A DNA stretch of 64,000 nt from an uncultured Gammaproteobacteria bacterium (GCA_902826485.1 CADEEZ010000004.1:1-64000); one strand, 5' to 3'. Shown: positions 17,405 to 26,421, numbered from the stretch's first letter. Notes: generated by a model not told the origin, from the sequence alone. Numbers and translations are program-made.

Positions 17405-18280
17405 CTAGACTAACAAGCTTTTACGAAGCTGATTATCTAAATCTTCTATCAAATAAGTGATAAAGCCCCACAAATCGTCTTTTTCTATGATTTGATTAAC
17501 TTGTTCTACGGACAAAAAACGACGCATTTCTTTTTTGAATTCTGAAGCGTTTTCTTTATTATCTATTAATGACTTTTTTCGGTCATTAAATGTGCTTAAA
17601 AAATACTCCAGGGTATAATTTCTATCTTGCAACTTATGAGGTATTAATTCAAATTTAGGTTTTAATCCTTGTTGATGAAGCCACGCCATATCCCATAAAT
17701 CACGATGTTTTACACGATTTGGTCGGAGTGCAAAAGCAACCAATTTGTCTGCATAAATTTCTTCACGACTTTGTGCTTGTATAATTAGTCCTGTGGTACC
17801 CATATCAACACTATAGGGGTTTAATAACAACATGGGACGTTTTTCGTACGAGGGTACTGCACAAATATCTATATTAATACGTTGCGCAGGCAAATGCCTA
17901 TGTTGAGGTCTAGTTTCTATTTTAATTTTCCACGTATCAACATTTTTTTTTTCTTTTATTGGTTCGCTTACCTTTACTGAAAGTCCATATTTATCATTTA
18001 GACTTTCAATTAAAACTTGGCCCATTACGGATAAACTATCGCGCGTAAAATTACTGCCTCCTGTAAAATCCAGATCTTCACTTAATCGAATACCGCCATA
18101 ACAACTTCGTAAGCATGTGCCGCCTATAAAAGTAAGGTTTGATAATAAATTGTTATGACTTAATACTCTTAATATGTCATGATGCAATAATTCTTTTTCA
18201 ACAACTATTCTTAAAGTTGACAAATTAGGTTGGTTCTTTAGTGCCTCTGAAACGAGTTGATCAAATAAATTCATTTGCAA
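17405..18280 (-). CDS. AbiEii-family nucleotidyltransferase toxin
   Basis: 291 residues with the AbiEii/AbiGii nucleotidyltransferase motifs: FIGGTCLRSCYGGIRLSEDLDF (about 51-72) contains the GG-T and the catalytic D-x-D, and DKLVAFALR..R.KHRDLWDMAWL gives the later lysine and Asp. AbiEii acts as the toxin of a type IV toxin-antitoxin and phage-defence system by nucleotidyl transfer. It overlaps the antitoxin gene by 20 nt. Both genes are bracketed by two near-identical palindromes. Confidence 0.9.
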   Translation of the reverse strand: MQMNLFDQLVSEALKNQPNLSTLRIVVEKELLHHDILRVLSHNNLLSNLTFIGGTCLRSCYGGIRLSEDLDFTGGSNFTRDSLSVMGQVLIESLNDKYGLSVKVSEPIKEKKNVDTWKIKIETRPQHRHLPAQRINIDICAVPSYEKRPMLLLNPYSVDMGTTGLIIQAQSREEIYADKLVAFALRPNRVKHRDLWDMAWLHQQGLKPKFELIPHKLQDRNYTLEYFLSTFNDRKKSLIDNKENASEFKKEMRRFLSVEQVNQIIEKDDLWGFITYLIEDLDNQLRKSLLV

Positions 18281-18809
18281 TATCCCAATCGATTAAATCA
18301 GTATTTCGATGTGTCACTTTCATATCCCTTAATGCTTGAGGTACTGAAGCACGCCATAATCTACAATTTGAATCATAAAACAAATGCCGAATAATCTGAT
18401 CCGGCTTTTGAGTTGTATGAATAAATTCTATTGTGCCAAATTCTCCACACGAAACTATATTACTTCGCCCAGATGACATAATCGAAATCCAATTCATCGG
18501 AATTTGAGAAATAACACCAGCATCACTTAAAACCGTCTCAAGACTAATATAATTAAACTCATTGGCTCTTAAATGTGCTGCCGCATGAAATAATACCAAT
18601 CCGCTTGGCGGAACTGCGCGTTTAAAAATATACAGGCCTCGACATACCCTCGTTAAATACCCAAGACTTACAGTTCGGCTCATTAAGGTTTTAAAAGCCA
18701 AATTAGTCAAGTTAGGAAATAGCGCTCTCAGATCTTGTAATAAAAACAAATAATGCTCACTATTAGCATTATTATCCAGCCAATTAGCCAAGTATTTAAT
18801 CGGTTGCAT
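18261..18809 (-). CDS. AbiEi-family antitoxin / transcriptional regulator
   Basis: 182 residues. An N-terminal winged-helix region (LFPNLTNLAFKTLMSRTVSLGYLTRVCRGLYIF, about 29-61) is followed by the AbiEi C-terminal domain. In AbiE systems this protein represses the operon by binding inverted repeats and neutralises the nucleotidyltransferase toxin. It lies directly upstream of the toxin, overlapping it by 20 nt. A large palindrome at 18819-18860 sits 10 nt before its start codon, the expected place for the operator. Confidence 0.88.
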   Translation of the reverse strand: MQPIKYLANWLDNNANSEHYLFLLQDLRALFPNLTNLAFKTLMSRTVSLGYLTRVCRGLYIFKRAVPPSGLVLFHAAAHLRANEFNYISLETVLSDAGVISQIPMNWISIMSSGRSNIVSCGEFGTIEFIHTTQKPDQIIRHLFYDSNCRLWRASVPQALRDMKVTHRNTDLIDWDIANEFI

Positions 18810-18818
18810 AAGCTTATA

Positions 18819-18860
18819 ACTCTACAGTAAGTTACACTAAGTGTAACCTACTGTAGAGTT
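18819..18860. repeat. 42-bp palindrome, putative AbiEi operator
   Basis: Outer arms ACTCTACAGTA and TACTGTAGAGT are exact reverse complements, surrounding the inner palindrome GTTACACT-A-AGTGTAAC; only the A/C between arms is unpaired. It lies immediately upstream of the antitoxin ATG. AbiEi antitoxins are known to bind inverted repeats in their promoters, so an operator role is likely. An almost identical copy lies at 17323-17364 past the toxin. Confidence 0.8.
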
Positions 18861-18950
18861 TAGAGCAAAATTATCCTCTATCAAACCAATTTCTTGTATA
18901 AAATAACAGCCTGAACTTAAAACGTGCAATTAATCTTATTAGGAAAATTA

Positions 18951-18963
18951 ACCACGTCGTGGT
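18951..18963. repeat. Short palindrome ACCACGTCGTGGT
   Basis: A perfect palindrome with a single central base in the 229-nt gap between the AbiE promoter and the GNAT at 19090. It may be a regulator-binding site or the remnant of a repeat. No other structure was recognised in the gap. Confidence 0.3.
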
Positions 18964-19089
18964 CGATTTTCAGCCACACCGGGGTTGATTATTAACCACA
19001 AATATAGCCTAATATAACCAATATTTATCTTTCCATTTCTCAATTCAACCCCAATAAAGCATCCCATTTTATAGAACGACATCAAGATT

Positions 19090-19635
19090 ATGACAACCAT
19101 TATTGAAACAGAAAGACTCATTTTAAGAACTTGGCAAATAGAAGACATAGAACCTTTTGCTCTCATTAACAAAGATCCCAATGTGATGAAATACATGCCT
19201 AGTGTCTTAACCAATCAAGAATCTGAAGAATTTATTAAGAAAATGGTCTTGCATTATAATCAACATGGATTTGGCCCTATGGCATTAACATTAAAAAATA
19301 CGGGTGTTCTAATTGGGTACTTAGGTTTGAAAAATGTAGAGATAGAATCTCATTTTTCCCCTAACATAGAAATAGCATGGCGCATTGCATCGGAACACTG
19401 GAATAAAGGGTATGCTACCGAAGGAGCCAAAGCGTGTATTGATTATGGTTTCCATATACTCGGGTTTTTTCATGAAATTGTATCATTCACTGTGCCAGCT
19501 AATTTGGCTTCTATCAAAGTGATGGAAAAGATTGGTATGACTCGGGATTTGAAAGGCGATTTTGCACACCCAAAATTGCCTCTAGATCATCCTTTGTCAA
19601 AACATGTTTTGTATCGGATTAACCATTCCCACTAG
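19090..19635 (+). CDS. GNAT acetyltransferase, RimJ/RimL type
   Basis: 181 residues with the RimJ/RimL pattern: TERLILRTWQIEDIEPFALI at the N-terminus, EIAWRIASEHWNKGYATEGAKACIDYGF (about 96-123) as the acetyl-CoA motif, and NLASIKVMEKIGM at the end. Members acetylate protein N-termini or small molecules. It is followed after 90 nt by the type III polyketide synthase on the same strand, and may be part of that unit. Confidence 0.9.
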   Translation: MTTIIETERLILRTWQIEDIEPFALINKDPNVMKYMPSVLTNQESEEFIKKMVLHYNQHGFGPMALTLKNTGVLIGYLGLKNVEIESHFSPNIEIAWRIASEHWNKGYATEGAKACIDYGFHILGFFHEIVSFTVPANLASIKVMEKIGMTRDLKGDFAHPKLPLDHPLSKHVLYRINHSH

Positions 19636-19725
19636 AAAATAACATCACTCACTGATTTTACTAACTGTTAATATTCCTGTATTCTTTGAAATAGTCAAAA
19701 CAATAAAAATAGCAAGGAAGTATTC

Positions 19726-20796
19726 ATGGATGTTTGTATCAGTGCAATAGGAACGGCTACCCCTGCATTTTCTCAACCTCAATCTAAAGTTTATGAACTC
19801 ATTTCTGATCGCTTAAATTTATCGAAACTAGAAAAACGCATATTAAAAAGTTTCTATCGTGATTCTGGCATTGATCATCGTTATAGTGTTTTAGAAGATT
19901 TTATAAAAATTAATGATCACTTTCCAAGCACACAAACCCGTATGCAGATTTATAAAGAAAATGCGCTAAATCTTGCTTTATCTGCCATTGAACAATGTTT
20001 AATATTGTCTCCTAATTTTGATCTTCAACATATCACACACCTCATTACCGTGAGTTGTACGGGCATGTACGCGCCTGGGCTTGATATTGAGATCGCTCAA
20101 AAGTTAAAGTTGTCTTCTTCAATTCAACGAACTTGTATTAACTTTATGGGTTGCTATGGGGTGTTTAATGCGCTCAAAATGGCAACCCATATTTGCAAAG
20201 CAGATGCCAACGCAAAAGTACTGATCATCAGTGTTGAAATGTGCACATTGCATTTCCAGAATAACTTTACACAAGACAACATCATTGCCAGTACGATTTT
20301 TTCAGATGGTGCAGGGGCATTATTAATAGAATCTCAATCAGATACCCTAGGGTTTCAACTTAACCATTTTTATTGTGACCTTATGCCCAAAAGCGAAAAA
20401 GAAATGACTTGGGAAATTGGTGATCAAGGCTTTGATATTAGGTTATCATCTTATGTTCCAGAACTAATTGAAAATGGCATTGCCGCATTTACACAAAAAT
20501 TGCTTTTACAAAAAACTCTAGAATTAAATAATGTTGATTATTATGCCATTCACCCTGGAGGGAAAAAAATTCTCGAGGCCTGTGAAACGGCTTTAAATAT
20601 TACGACTGAAGATAATCGATTTTCATATGAGACCTTGCGCCAATATGGCAACATGTCTTCTGCGACAGTTATATTTGTGTTAAAAAAAATATGGGAACAA
20701 GTGAAAAAAAATGACCATCATAAAAAAATATTGAGTTGTGCATTTGGGCCTGGTTTAACGTTGGAATCGATGTTGCTAACAATAAAACATCCTTGA
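19726..20796 (+). CDS. Type III polyketide synthase (chalcone/stilbene synthase family)
   Basis: 356 residues of the thiolase fold. The catalytic triad can be placed: C111 in TVSCTGMYAPG, H276 in YYAIHPGGKKI and N309 in RQYGNMSSATV. The C-terminal CAFGPGLTLESMLL is the family GFGPG loop. Type III PKS enzymes extend an acyl-CoA starter with malonyl-CoA and cyclise it to pyrones, resorcinols or phloroglucinols. No methyltransferase or hydroxylase is directly adjacent. An APH-fold kinase starts 11 nt downstream, so the product might be phosphorylated (inference). AAGGAAG precedes the ATG. Confidence 0.93.
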   Translation: MDVCISAIGTATPAFSQPQSKVYELISDRLNLSKLEKRILKSFYRDSGIDHRYSVLEDFIKINDHFPSTQTRMQIYKENALNLALSAIEQCLILSPNFDLQHITHLITVSCTGMYAPGLDIEIAQKLKLSSSIQRTCINFMGCYGVFNALKMATHICKADANAKVLIISVEMCTLHFQNNFTQDNIIASTIFSDGAGALLIESQSDTLGFQLNHFYCDLMPKSEKEMTWEIGDQGFDIRLSSYVPELIENGIAAFTQKLLLQKTLELNNVDYYAIHPGGKKILEACETALNITTEDNRFSYETLRQYGNMSSATVIFVLKKIWEQVKKNDHHKKILSCAFGPGLTLESMLLTIKHP

Positions 20797-20807
20797 TATA
20801 ATTATAT

Positions 20808-21683
20808 ATGCCGATAGAAAAATTCACCCCTAAAATAGATACTGCGCTGGTGCAGCATCTCATCACAACCCAGTTTCCAGAATGGGCTAATCTCCCCATT
20901 AAATTCGTTGAAACCAGTGGGTGGGATAACCGAACTTTCCATTTGGGTGAAGATATGTCAGTCCGGCTCCCGAGTAAGGCAGACTATGCAGAGCAAGTTA
21001 AAATAGAACACCAATGGCTTCCAAAATTGGCACCGCACTTGCCACTTCAGATCCCTGTCCCATTAGCCATGGGCAAACCAACCGAAGAATATCCCTGGCA
21101 TTGGTCTATTTATAAATGGCTAGAAGGTCAAACTGCTTCAATCGATCGCATTACTGATCTAAGTCAATTTGGCACTACGCTAGGAGAATTCTTAAATACG
21201 CTACAGCAGTGCGATGCGACCGGCGGGCCTATCGCAGGACCAAATAATTTCCACCGAGGTGGAAATTTGAGCGTTTATGATGCAGAAACCAGAGAAGCGA
21301 TAGCAAATCTAAAAGATAATATCAAAGTTGAAGCTATAACGGCAATTTGGGAATTAGCCCTTTCTTCCACTTGGCAACGTTCTCCTGTCTGGATTCATGG
21401 AGATATTGCCCTTGGTAACCTGCTCGTAAGCAATGGTCAATTAAGTGCTGTTATCGATTTCGGACAATTAGCCATTGGCGACCCCGCGTGTGATTTAGCC
21501 ATTACCTGGACCTTATTCAAAGGAGAAAGTCGAGAGGCTTTTCGTAATGCAATAAAACTTGATAATGATACGTGGGCACGCGGCTGTGGTTGGGCATTAT
21601 GGAAAGCCTTATGTTGGGCGTTTCCTGGGAAAAAAGAGATCGACTGGCGCGTTGTGAATGAAATACTTTCAGAATATTCATAA
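20808..21683 (+). CDS. APH-fold phosphotransferase
   Basis: 291 residues, a conventional aminoglycoside-phosphotransferase family protein: SGWDNRTFHLGEDMSVRLP at the nucleotide-binding loop, catalytic IHGDIALGNLL (about 197-207) and metal motif VIDFGQ. It is a different subfamily from the three paralogues at 2520, 7376 and 34758. It follows the type III PKS by 11 nt and should be co-transcribed with it. The substrate is unknown. Its 3' end overlaps the convergent hydrolase at 21678 by 6 nt. Confidence 0.88.
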   Translation: MPIEKFTPKIDTALVQHLITTQFPEWANLPIKFVETSGWDNRTFHLGEDMSVRLPSKADYAEQVKIEHQWLPKLAPHLPLQIPVPLAMGKPTEEYPWHWSIYKWLEGQTASIDRITDLSQFGTTLGEFLNTLQQCDATGGPIAGPNNFHRGGNLSVYDAETREAIANLKDNIKVEAITAIWELALSSTWQRSPVWIHGDIALGNLLVSNGQLSAVIDFGQLAIGDPACDLAITWTLFKGESREAFRNAIKLDNDTWARGCGWALWKALCWAFPGKKEIDWRVVNEILSEYS

Positions 21684-22886
21684 AAATAGCGCTCTTAACT
21701 TGTTTGCATAGTTAAAAATATTCATTCTGCCTTGAAGACGTATTTTGTAATGAGGAAACTGCTCATCAAACATTGATTCGGCTTTTAATTCATCACAATG
21801 ATATTTATCTTTTATCTTATTTATTTCTTCCTTATAATTTGTCAGATCCTTTTGGCTATTCGACAAATGGACAATAGTCATATTAGAATTTGGAAGATAC
21901 ATAAGCCGTGACTGATAACCAGGACAACCACCGGAGTGTTGATAGCATATTTTTTGTTCTTCATTATAAACTTCTATGCCATAGCCATACCATACTTGAT
22001 CCAGTCCATAATATGTCGGAATGGGGATGGCAGGAATATACTTAACTAGCATCAATTCAACAAAATGCATAGGAATAATTTTGCCTTGAAATAAAGCATG
22101 ATTCCATCTCACACAGTCTTCCGCTGTTGAAACTATCCCTCCCGCAACACTGAGTTCATCAAAATTTATTTTGTCTTCTGCTGAAGAAAATGTAACTTCA
22201 ACAGGAACAAGGTTGTATTCAAAACCCAAAGCTAAATTTTCAAATTTTTTATCTTGCTTCAACTGTTTAGGTGTTCCGCTAAGAGGGAAATAAGTTTTCT
22301 GCATACCAGCTGGATCAAATAAAACATTTTTAAAATATTTATCCAAAGAGGTGTTGGTAATTTCTGATATAACTTTACCAATCAAAAAATAATTTGGATT
22401 TGAATATAAAAACTGTTGACCAGGTGTGCATTCTAAATTTTCATCAAAATCAATTTCACTTTTTTTCTTCTTAATTCCTGAGGTATGGGTCAACAGATGA
22501 TGTATGGTGACGAAATTTGCCCAATTAGGCATACTACCATTCCAAACCTGATGATCCTTCGGTAAAAAAAATGAAACAGGCTTTGTCAAATCATTTTTCA
22601 CCACCCTATTTAATGTTTCAACATCATTCTTGGCATCTAATGCAATTTGTCTATCATAAAACGATTTTAGAAGTGCTACTGCCGTAAATTGCTTTGTTAC
22701 AGAGCCAATTAAATATTGAGCATTTTTACTTACTCGCGAAGGCGCATCCGCATACGAAAAACTACCATGATATATAATATCATCGCCATGAGAAACGGCT
22801 ATTTCACCGTGCATATCTGTAAAATTGGGCAAAATATGCTTTATGGCAGCAAAAAGTTTATCTCGCATTTTATTTTCTACATTCAT
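21678..22886 (-). CDS. Beta-lactamase/DD-peptidase-fold serine hydrolase
   Basis: About 402 residues of the class C beta-lactamase-related family. The active-site motifs are S-V-T-K in LIGSVTKQFTAVALLK, the Y-S-N in FLYSNPNYFLIGK, and HSGG in QHSGGCPGYQSR. Related proteins include esterases, DD-peptidases and amidases; true lactamase activity is uncertain. No signal peptide is visible, so it may be cytoplasmic. Start choice is weak: ATGs at 22886 and 22868 are both possible, the first overlapping the methyltransferase by 17 nt. It is the last gene of a six-gene run. Confidence 0.85.
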   Translation of the reverse strand: MNVENKMRDKLFAAIKHILPNFTDMHGEIAVSHGDDIIYHGSFSYADAPSRVSKNAQYLIGSVTKQFTAVALLKSFYDRQIALDAKNDVETLNRVVKNDLTKPVSFFLPKDHQVWNGSMPNWANFVTIHHLLTHTSGIKKKKSEIDFDENLECTPGQQFLYSNPNYFLIGKVISEITNTSLDKYFKNVLFDPAGMQKTYFPLSGTPKQLKQDKKFENLALGFEYNLVPVEVTFSSAEDKINFDELSVAGGIVSTAEDCVRWNHALFQGKIIPMHFVELMLVKYIPAIPIPTYYGLDQVWYGYGIEVYNEEQKICYQHSGGCPGYQSRLMYLPNSNMTIVHLSNSQKDLTNYKEEINKIKDKYHCDELKAESMFDEQFPHYKIRLQGRMNIFNYANKLRALFL

Positions 22887-23619
22887 ATACAATACTTTCG
22901 TCATTTTCATCTGGCATAGCGTCGCTATCAAATGCTTTTATCAGACGAATATGTTTAAAACCACAGCTTTTTAAAATTTCGATTAGTTCATTAGGCGCGT
23001 AAATTCGCACTTTTATTTCTTCAATTTCAGTATGTAAAATACTGTTATTGTCAGCAAGCTCATATTTACAAAGAGTATTACAAACATTATTCTTGTAAGA
23101 GGCCAATGTGCTTAAAATAATTTTATTGCCATCTGATTTATTCCAAATAGAACCTCGCCACACGCCAAGTTGTGGCACAGATTTAATTGTTTCCCCTTCA
23201 AACAATAATACACCATCATTACTTAAATGATCATAAAATGTTTTAAGCGCCAATTTTATTGCATCTGGTTCAATAATCAAACAAAATGAACCCGCAGGAA
23301 TAAAAATTAGATTATATTTTTCTGGACGTTTTAATTCTTCTACAAAACCTTTCCATACTGTTGGGTTAAGCTTTTTAGCTTTGACCTTAGAATCCAATGT
23401 GTTAAGCATATGCTCACTTGCATCAAAGCCTTGTACATCGAAGCCTTCTTCAATCAAAGGGAGTAAAAAACGGCCCGTGCCACACATTGGCTCTAAAACA
23501 GGTCCTTTAGCATTTTCTACATAACCGCGATAAAAAGCATATTCATTTTCAGGGGGCGTCGGTTTGCTTAAATCGTAAACCTCAGAACAAAGGCTTAAAT
23601 ATGTGTCTAGTTTTTTCAT
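22870..23619 (-). CDS. SAM-dependent methyltransferase (class I)
   Basis: 249 residues with the class I Rossmann methyltransferase motif I GPVLEPMCGTGRFLLPLIEEG (about 33-53), the acidic end of strand 2 in VQGFDASEHML, and strand 4 NLIFIPAGSFCLI. The substrate cannot be told. It begins 8 nt after the GNAT at 23628 and overlaps the hydrolase start at 22886, so it belongs to the same transcript of small-molecule-modifying enzymes. Confidence 0.88.
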   Translation of the reverse strand: MKKLDTYLSLCSEVYDLSKPTPPENEYAFYRGYVENAKGPVLEPMCGTGRFLLPLIEEGFDVQGFDASEHMLNTLDSKVKAKKLNPTVWKGFVEELKRPEKYNLIFIPAGSFCLIIEPDAIKLALKTFYDHLSNDGVLLFEGETIKSVPQLGVWRGSIWNKSDGNKIILSTLASYKNNVCNTLCKYELADNNSILHTEIEEIKVRIYAPNELIEILKSCGFKHIRLIKAFDSDAMPDENDESIVYECRK

Positions 23620-23627
23620 TATCTTAA

Positions 23628-24155
23628 TTACCTTGCGAAGCCCGCCGAAGCTTTATGCGTAGGCTGGGTTAAATCTAACATCATCAAATGTTCATCAAAA
23701 AAATTATTGCCAATTTTGAGTGCTCTGGGTTCAGTGCCATAAATTTTAAAGCCCTGTTTTTCATATAACTTCATTGCACCCAGATTGCTTGTCACGCATG
23801 TTAAATGCAATTGTATCACGCGTGATTTAGCATGAGCTATAACAGTTTCTATTAGGCTACTTGCTATGCCTTTTCCTCTGGAAACTGGTTTAGTATACAT
23901 TCCCCAAAGAACACCACGATGTTTTGTTTTAAGAAAACTTAAGCTAAAAAAACCAGCGCAAGCAACAAGTTCATTATCTAAGAAGGCTCCAAAAATATCA
24001 CTATTCTCCATACCTGTTTTCCAATCCCCTTCTGAGCGAATAATTTCTTCTTCATAAGAAGAACCAAAAGATTCAGGCGAATCTTGTAAAGCCTCTAATC
24101 TCAGTGTCGTCCATATACCCACATCTTGCGCTTGTAATAATCTTATGTTCATCAT
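23628..24155 (-). CDS. GNAT family N-acetyltransferase
   Basis: 175 residues. The acetyl-CoA motif is VSRGKGIASSLIETVIAHAK (about 91-110) following LWGMYTKP, and the fold ends NLGAMKLYEKQGF. It begins with IRLLQAQDVGIWTTLRLEALQDSPESF, common in ribosomal-protein-type and small-molecule GNATs. Its ATG overlaps the stop of the upstream APH by 4 nt. Confidence 0.9.
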   Translation of the reverse strand: MMNIRLLQAQDVGIWTTLRLEALQDSPESFGSSYEEEIIRSEGDWKTGMENSDIFGAFLDNELVACAGFFSLSFLKTKHRGVLWGMYTKPVSRGKGIASSLIETVIAHAKSRVIQLHLTCVTSNLGAMKLYEKQGFKIYGTEPRALKIGNNFFDEHLMMLDLTQPTHKASAGFAR

Positions 24156-25162
24156 TTTATCTCTGAAACCATTTTAATCAATTGCGGTACCAATGTTTGT
24201 AAACGAAGAATTCCCGCTAAGGTTTGATTCACTTCCTGAATGCCTATTCTTTGATTTTCAGATTTACGGCTAACACAAGCACGCTCAATGTTAAAAACGA
24301 GCCAATCAATCCAACTATAGGGCCCGTAGCAAGCAATTAAGGCATGATCTATATTAATAACCCCACCAGCTTTTTTATACGTTTCTATCATCTTCAAGAA
24401 CAAGGCTTGATTAAAATCAGTGGTAATCCCACTCCAATAGAAAGCGGTATTAATAAAATCGTAGGTTGGATTAACCTTACATGCGGACTCCCAATCAATC
24501 AAAACTGGGTTATTATCTTTATCCCACAATACATTTTTTTGATCCAAATCACCATGTGTGACAATCGCTTCTATGTTTTGAAGAGGTATAACAAGTTGAT
24601 ATGCTTCATTTGCCGCCAGGATATTTTCTTGGTTCTTTTTCAAATCAACTGCAAAAGGACAATCAAAACGGTGCGCTTTTTTGATTATTTTAATTAATTT
24701 TTCATTAGTGTAAACAGAAATTTTAGGCTCTGTAATCTCAGGTTCATCTAAATTAAGACAATGCATTTTGGCTAATATCGCAGCGATTTTTAAAGCATGC
24801 TGCTCTGAAATAGCATGTTGGTCTAAAACTGTTGAATGCACCCATGGATACACCAAAAAGCCGACCCCTTCTATGATAAATAAATGTTTGTTTGTATTTT
24901 TAAGCGCCGATACAGTGGGTACGCCTTGTGCATTAAAATCAAAGGCAACTCGTTCGCTCAACTCGTAGTTTTTAATCACAAGTTCGTCTGATAAGGCAAT
25001 ATCTTTTGATAATTGCTTTATTGCATACGAACCTTTGTCTGTATTTAAGCGCCACATAATATGCAACAACCCACCGAATATGCGCTCTGGTGCCTTTTGG
25101 GGATGCCCCAAATTAAAATAATCACATAACCTGTTAAGCTGATTTTGATTCATATAAACCAT
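24152..25162 (-). CDS. APH/homoserine-kinase-II-like phosphotransferase
   Basis: 336 residues. NTDKGSYAIKQLS gives the ATP-site lysine, VTHGDLDQKNVLW the catalytic loop and VLIDWESA the metal motif. The DWE form and the extended C-terminus resemble homoserine kinase II or methylthioribose kinase relatives rather than classical APH(3'). The start at 25162 and an ATG at 25153 are both possible. It is coupled to the GNAT at 23628 by a 4-nt overlap. Confidence 0.85.
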   Translation of the reverse strand: MVYMNQNQLNRLCDYFNLGHPQKAPERIFGGLLHIMWRLNTDKGSYAIKQLSKDIALSDELVIKNYELSERVAFDFNAQGVPTVSALKNTNKHLFIIEGVGFLVYPWVHSTVLDQHAISEQHALKIAAILAKMHCLNLDEPEITEPKISVYTNEKLIKIIKKAHRFDCPFAVDLKKNQENILAANEAYQLVIPLQNIEAIVTHGDLDQKNVLWDKDNNPVLIDWESACKVNPTYDFINTAFYWSGITTDFNQALFLKMIETYKKAGGVINIDHALIACYGPYSWIDWLVFNIERACVSRKSENQRIGIQEVNQTLAGILRLQTLVPQLIKMVSEIK

Positions 25163-25214
25163 TCAATATTTTTCCAATTTCCTAAATTCTGTTCTTAGCG
25201 ATTATCCGCATTCT

Positions 25215-25739
25215 TCAATCCAAGGTTTTTGAATCAAATGTGAATATTGTCATGGCATAAGGTTCTGGATTTTCTGCAGTCTTTAGCTCTTCTTCTGTTT
25301 TAAAAATTTCTGTGTATTCTCCTTTTGAAAAATCAGAGGTAATTTTGCGCCAAAATTTTACTGCTTTTATATTTTCTGGCATTACAGCTATTGACCATTT
25401 CCCAGGATGCTCTTTAAATATTTGCTTTACTACGGCGCTCGCAATACCTTTGCCTTGAAATTTTGCAAGAACGAAAAATTCGCCCATGTTCCAATCGATA
25501 GGGCCTAGCAAGTGCATTTTATCTAATAAAACAAAACCCGCGATTTCATTCGAAACTCTTACTAAAAAAGCTTTCTCATTAGGATTCTCAAAATAATGCT
25601 TAAAGTCTATGCATTCGAACAATCCGTTTTCCGGACATTCCCAACCCATATAGGCTGTTCTATCGTATACGTAAAATCTTGCCATATTTTGAATAGTTGG
25701 GTAGTCAGCAAGCGTTGCGGGAATTAAAATAGGCTTCAT
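25215..25739 (-). CDS. GNAT family N-acetyltransferase
   Basis: 174 residues. EFFVLAKFQGKGIASAVVKQIF (about 87-108) is the acetyl-CoA-binding motif; the C-terminal NIKAVKFWRKI ends the fold. The substrate is unknown. Its ATG overlaps the stop of the AAC(6')-like gene upstream by 4 nt, so the two are translated together. It is followed after 52 nt by the APH at 24152. Confidence 0.88.
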   Translation of the reverse strand: MKPILIPATLADYPTIQNMARFYVYDRTAYMGWECPENGLFECIDFKHYFENPNEKAFLVRVSNEIAGFVLLDKMHLLGPIDWNMGEFFVLAKFQGKGIASAVVKQIFKEHPGKWSIAVMPENIKAVKFWRKITSDFSKGEYTEIFKTEEELKTAENPEPYAMTIFTFDSKTLD

Positions 25740-26302
25740 TCTTTTGCTCTTTCAGATCTTCTAATTAACAAATGATGCAGCTTTCCTTGCCCTGAAACAT
25801 CACCTGACATGATAAAATCACACACGTGCTCAAAACCCGCTTTCATATATACATGCTTAGCCCGAGGATTATCACTTGCGGGGTCAATTATATAGGTATC
25901 TGCTTTAGCATCGAATTCTCTTCTGAAAAAATTAAGAAATTCTGATAGTGTTTTAGCTCCATAGCCTTTTCCAACATAATTTTTATTCCCAATCATATAA
26001 TCAATACCATAAGTATGACCGGTTTTCGAAAGATAATTTAATTTAATAGGAGGCCCATGATCTTCAACTGTTTCTTGAATGGTCATCAACATAGCAAAAG
26101 GATGGTCATCTACTCTTGCTATCCAATAAACGTATTTACCTCCGGCGTAAATCGACGGTACTTTTCGACCCTGCACAAAATTCAAAATATCATCTTTGTG
26201 ACCCTGAGTATTGTCCCAAAATTTCTGAACAAAGGGTTCTGCCAACCAGCCAAATATAATATCAATATGCTTTGCGGTCGCTTTTTCAAACTGAATATTC
26301 AT
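25736..26302 (-). CDS. AAC(6')-like GNAT acetyltransferase
   Basis: About 188 residues from the ATG at 26302. The layout is that of aminoglycoside 6'-N-acetyltransferases: FGWLAEPFVQKFWD near the N-terminus, GIDYMIGNKNYVGKGYGAKTL as the acetyl-CoA motif, and IDPASDNPRAKHVYMKAGFE at the end. This makes it the best candidate in the window for a true aminoglycoside-type acetyltransferase, though siderophore and other acyltransferases share the pattern. An upstream ATG at 26380 is less likely because a GAGA precedes 26302. It leads the six-gene run ending at 21678. Confidence 0.88.
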   Translation of the reverse strand: MNIQFEKATAKHIDIIFGWLAEPFVQKFWDNTQGHKDDILNFVQGRKVPSIYAGGKYVYWIARVDDHPFAMLMTIQETVEDHGPPIKLNYLSKTGHTYGIDYMIGNKNYVGKGYGAKTLSEFLNFFRREFDAKADTYIIDPASDNPRAKHVYMKAGFEHVCDFIMSGDVSGQGKLHHLLIRRSERAKE

Positions 26303-26421
26303 CTTATTTCTCAGGTATAAATATAAAAAATTTGGTAAAATCATACCATATTTATGCTTAAATAAGATTTCACAAAACATTGGTTATTAAGTTAACTTTT
26401 AAGTGGGGAGCCTGATTCTAA

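Noticed and set aside
20808-21683. Labelling the APH-fold proteins as aminoglycoside-resistance genes
   Set aside because: The fold also serves many metabolic kinases and none of the six shows a diagnostic APH(3') or APH(6) pattern.
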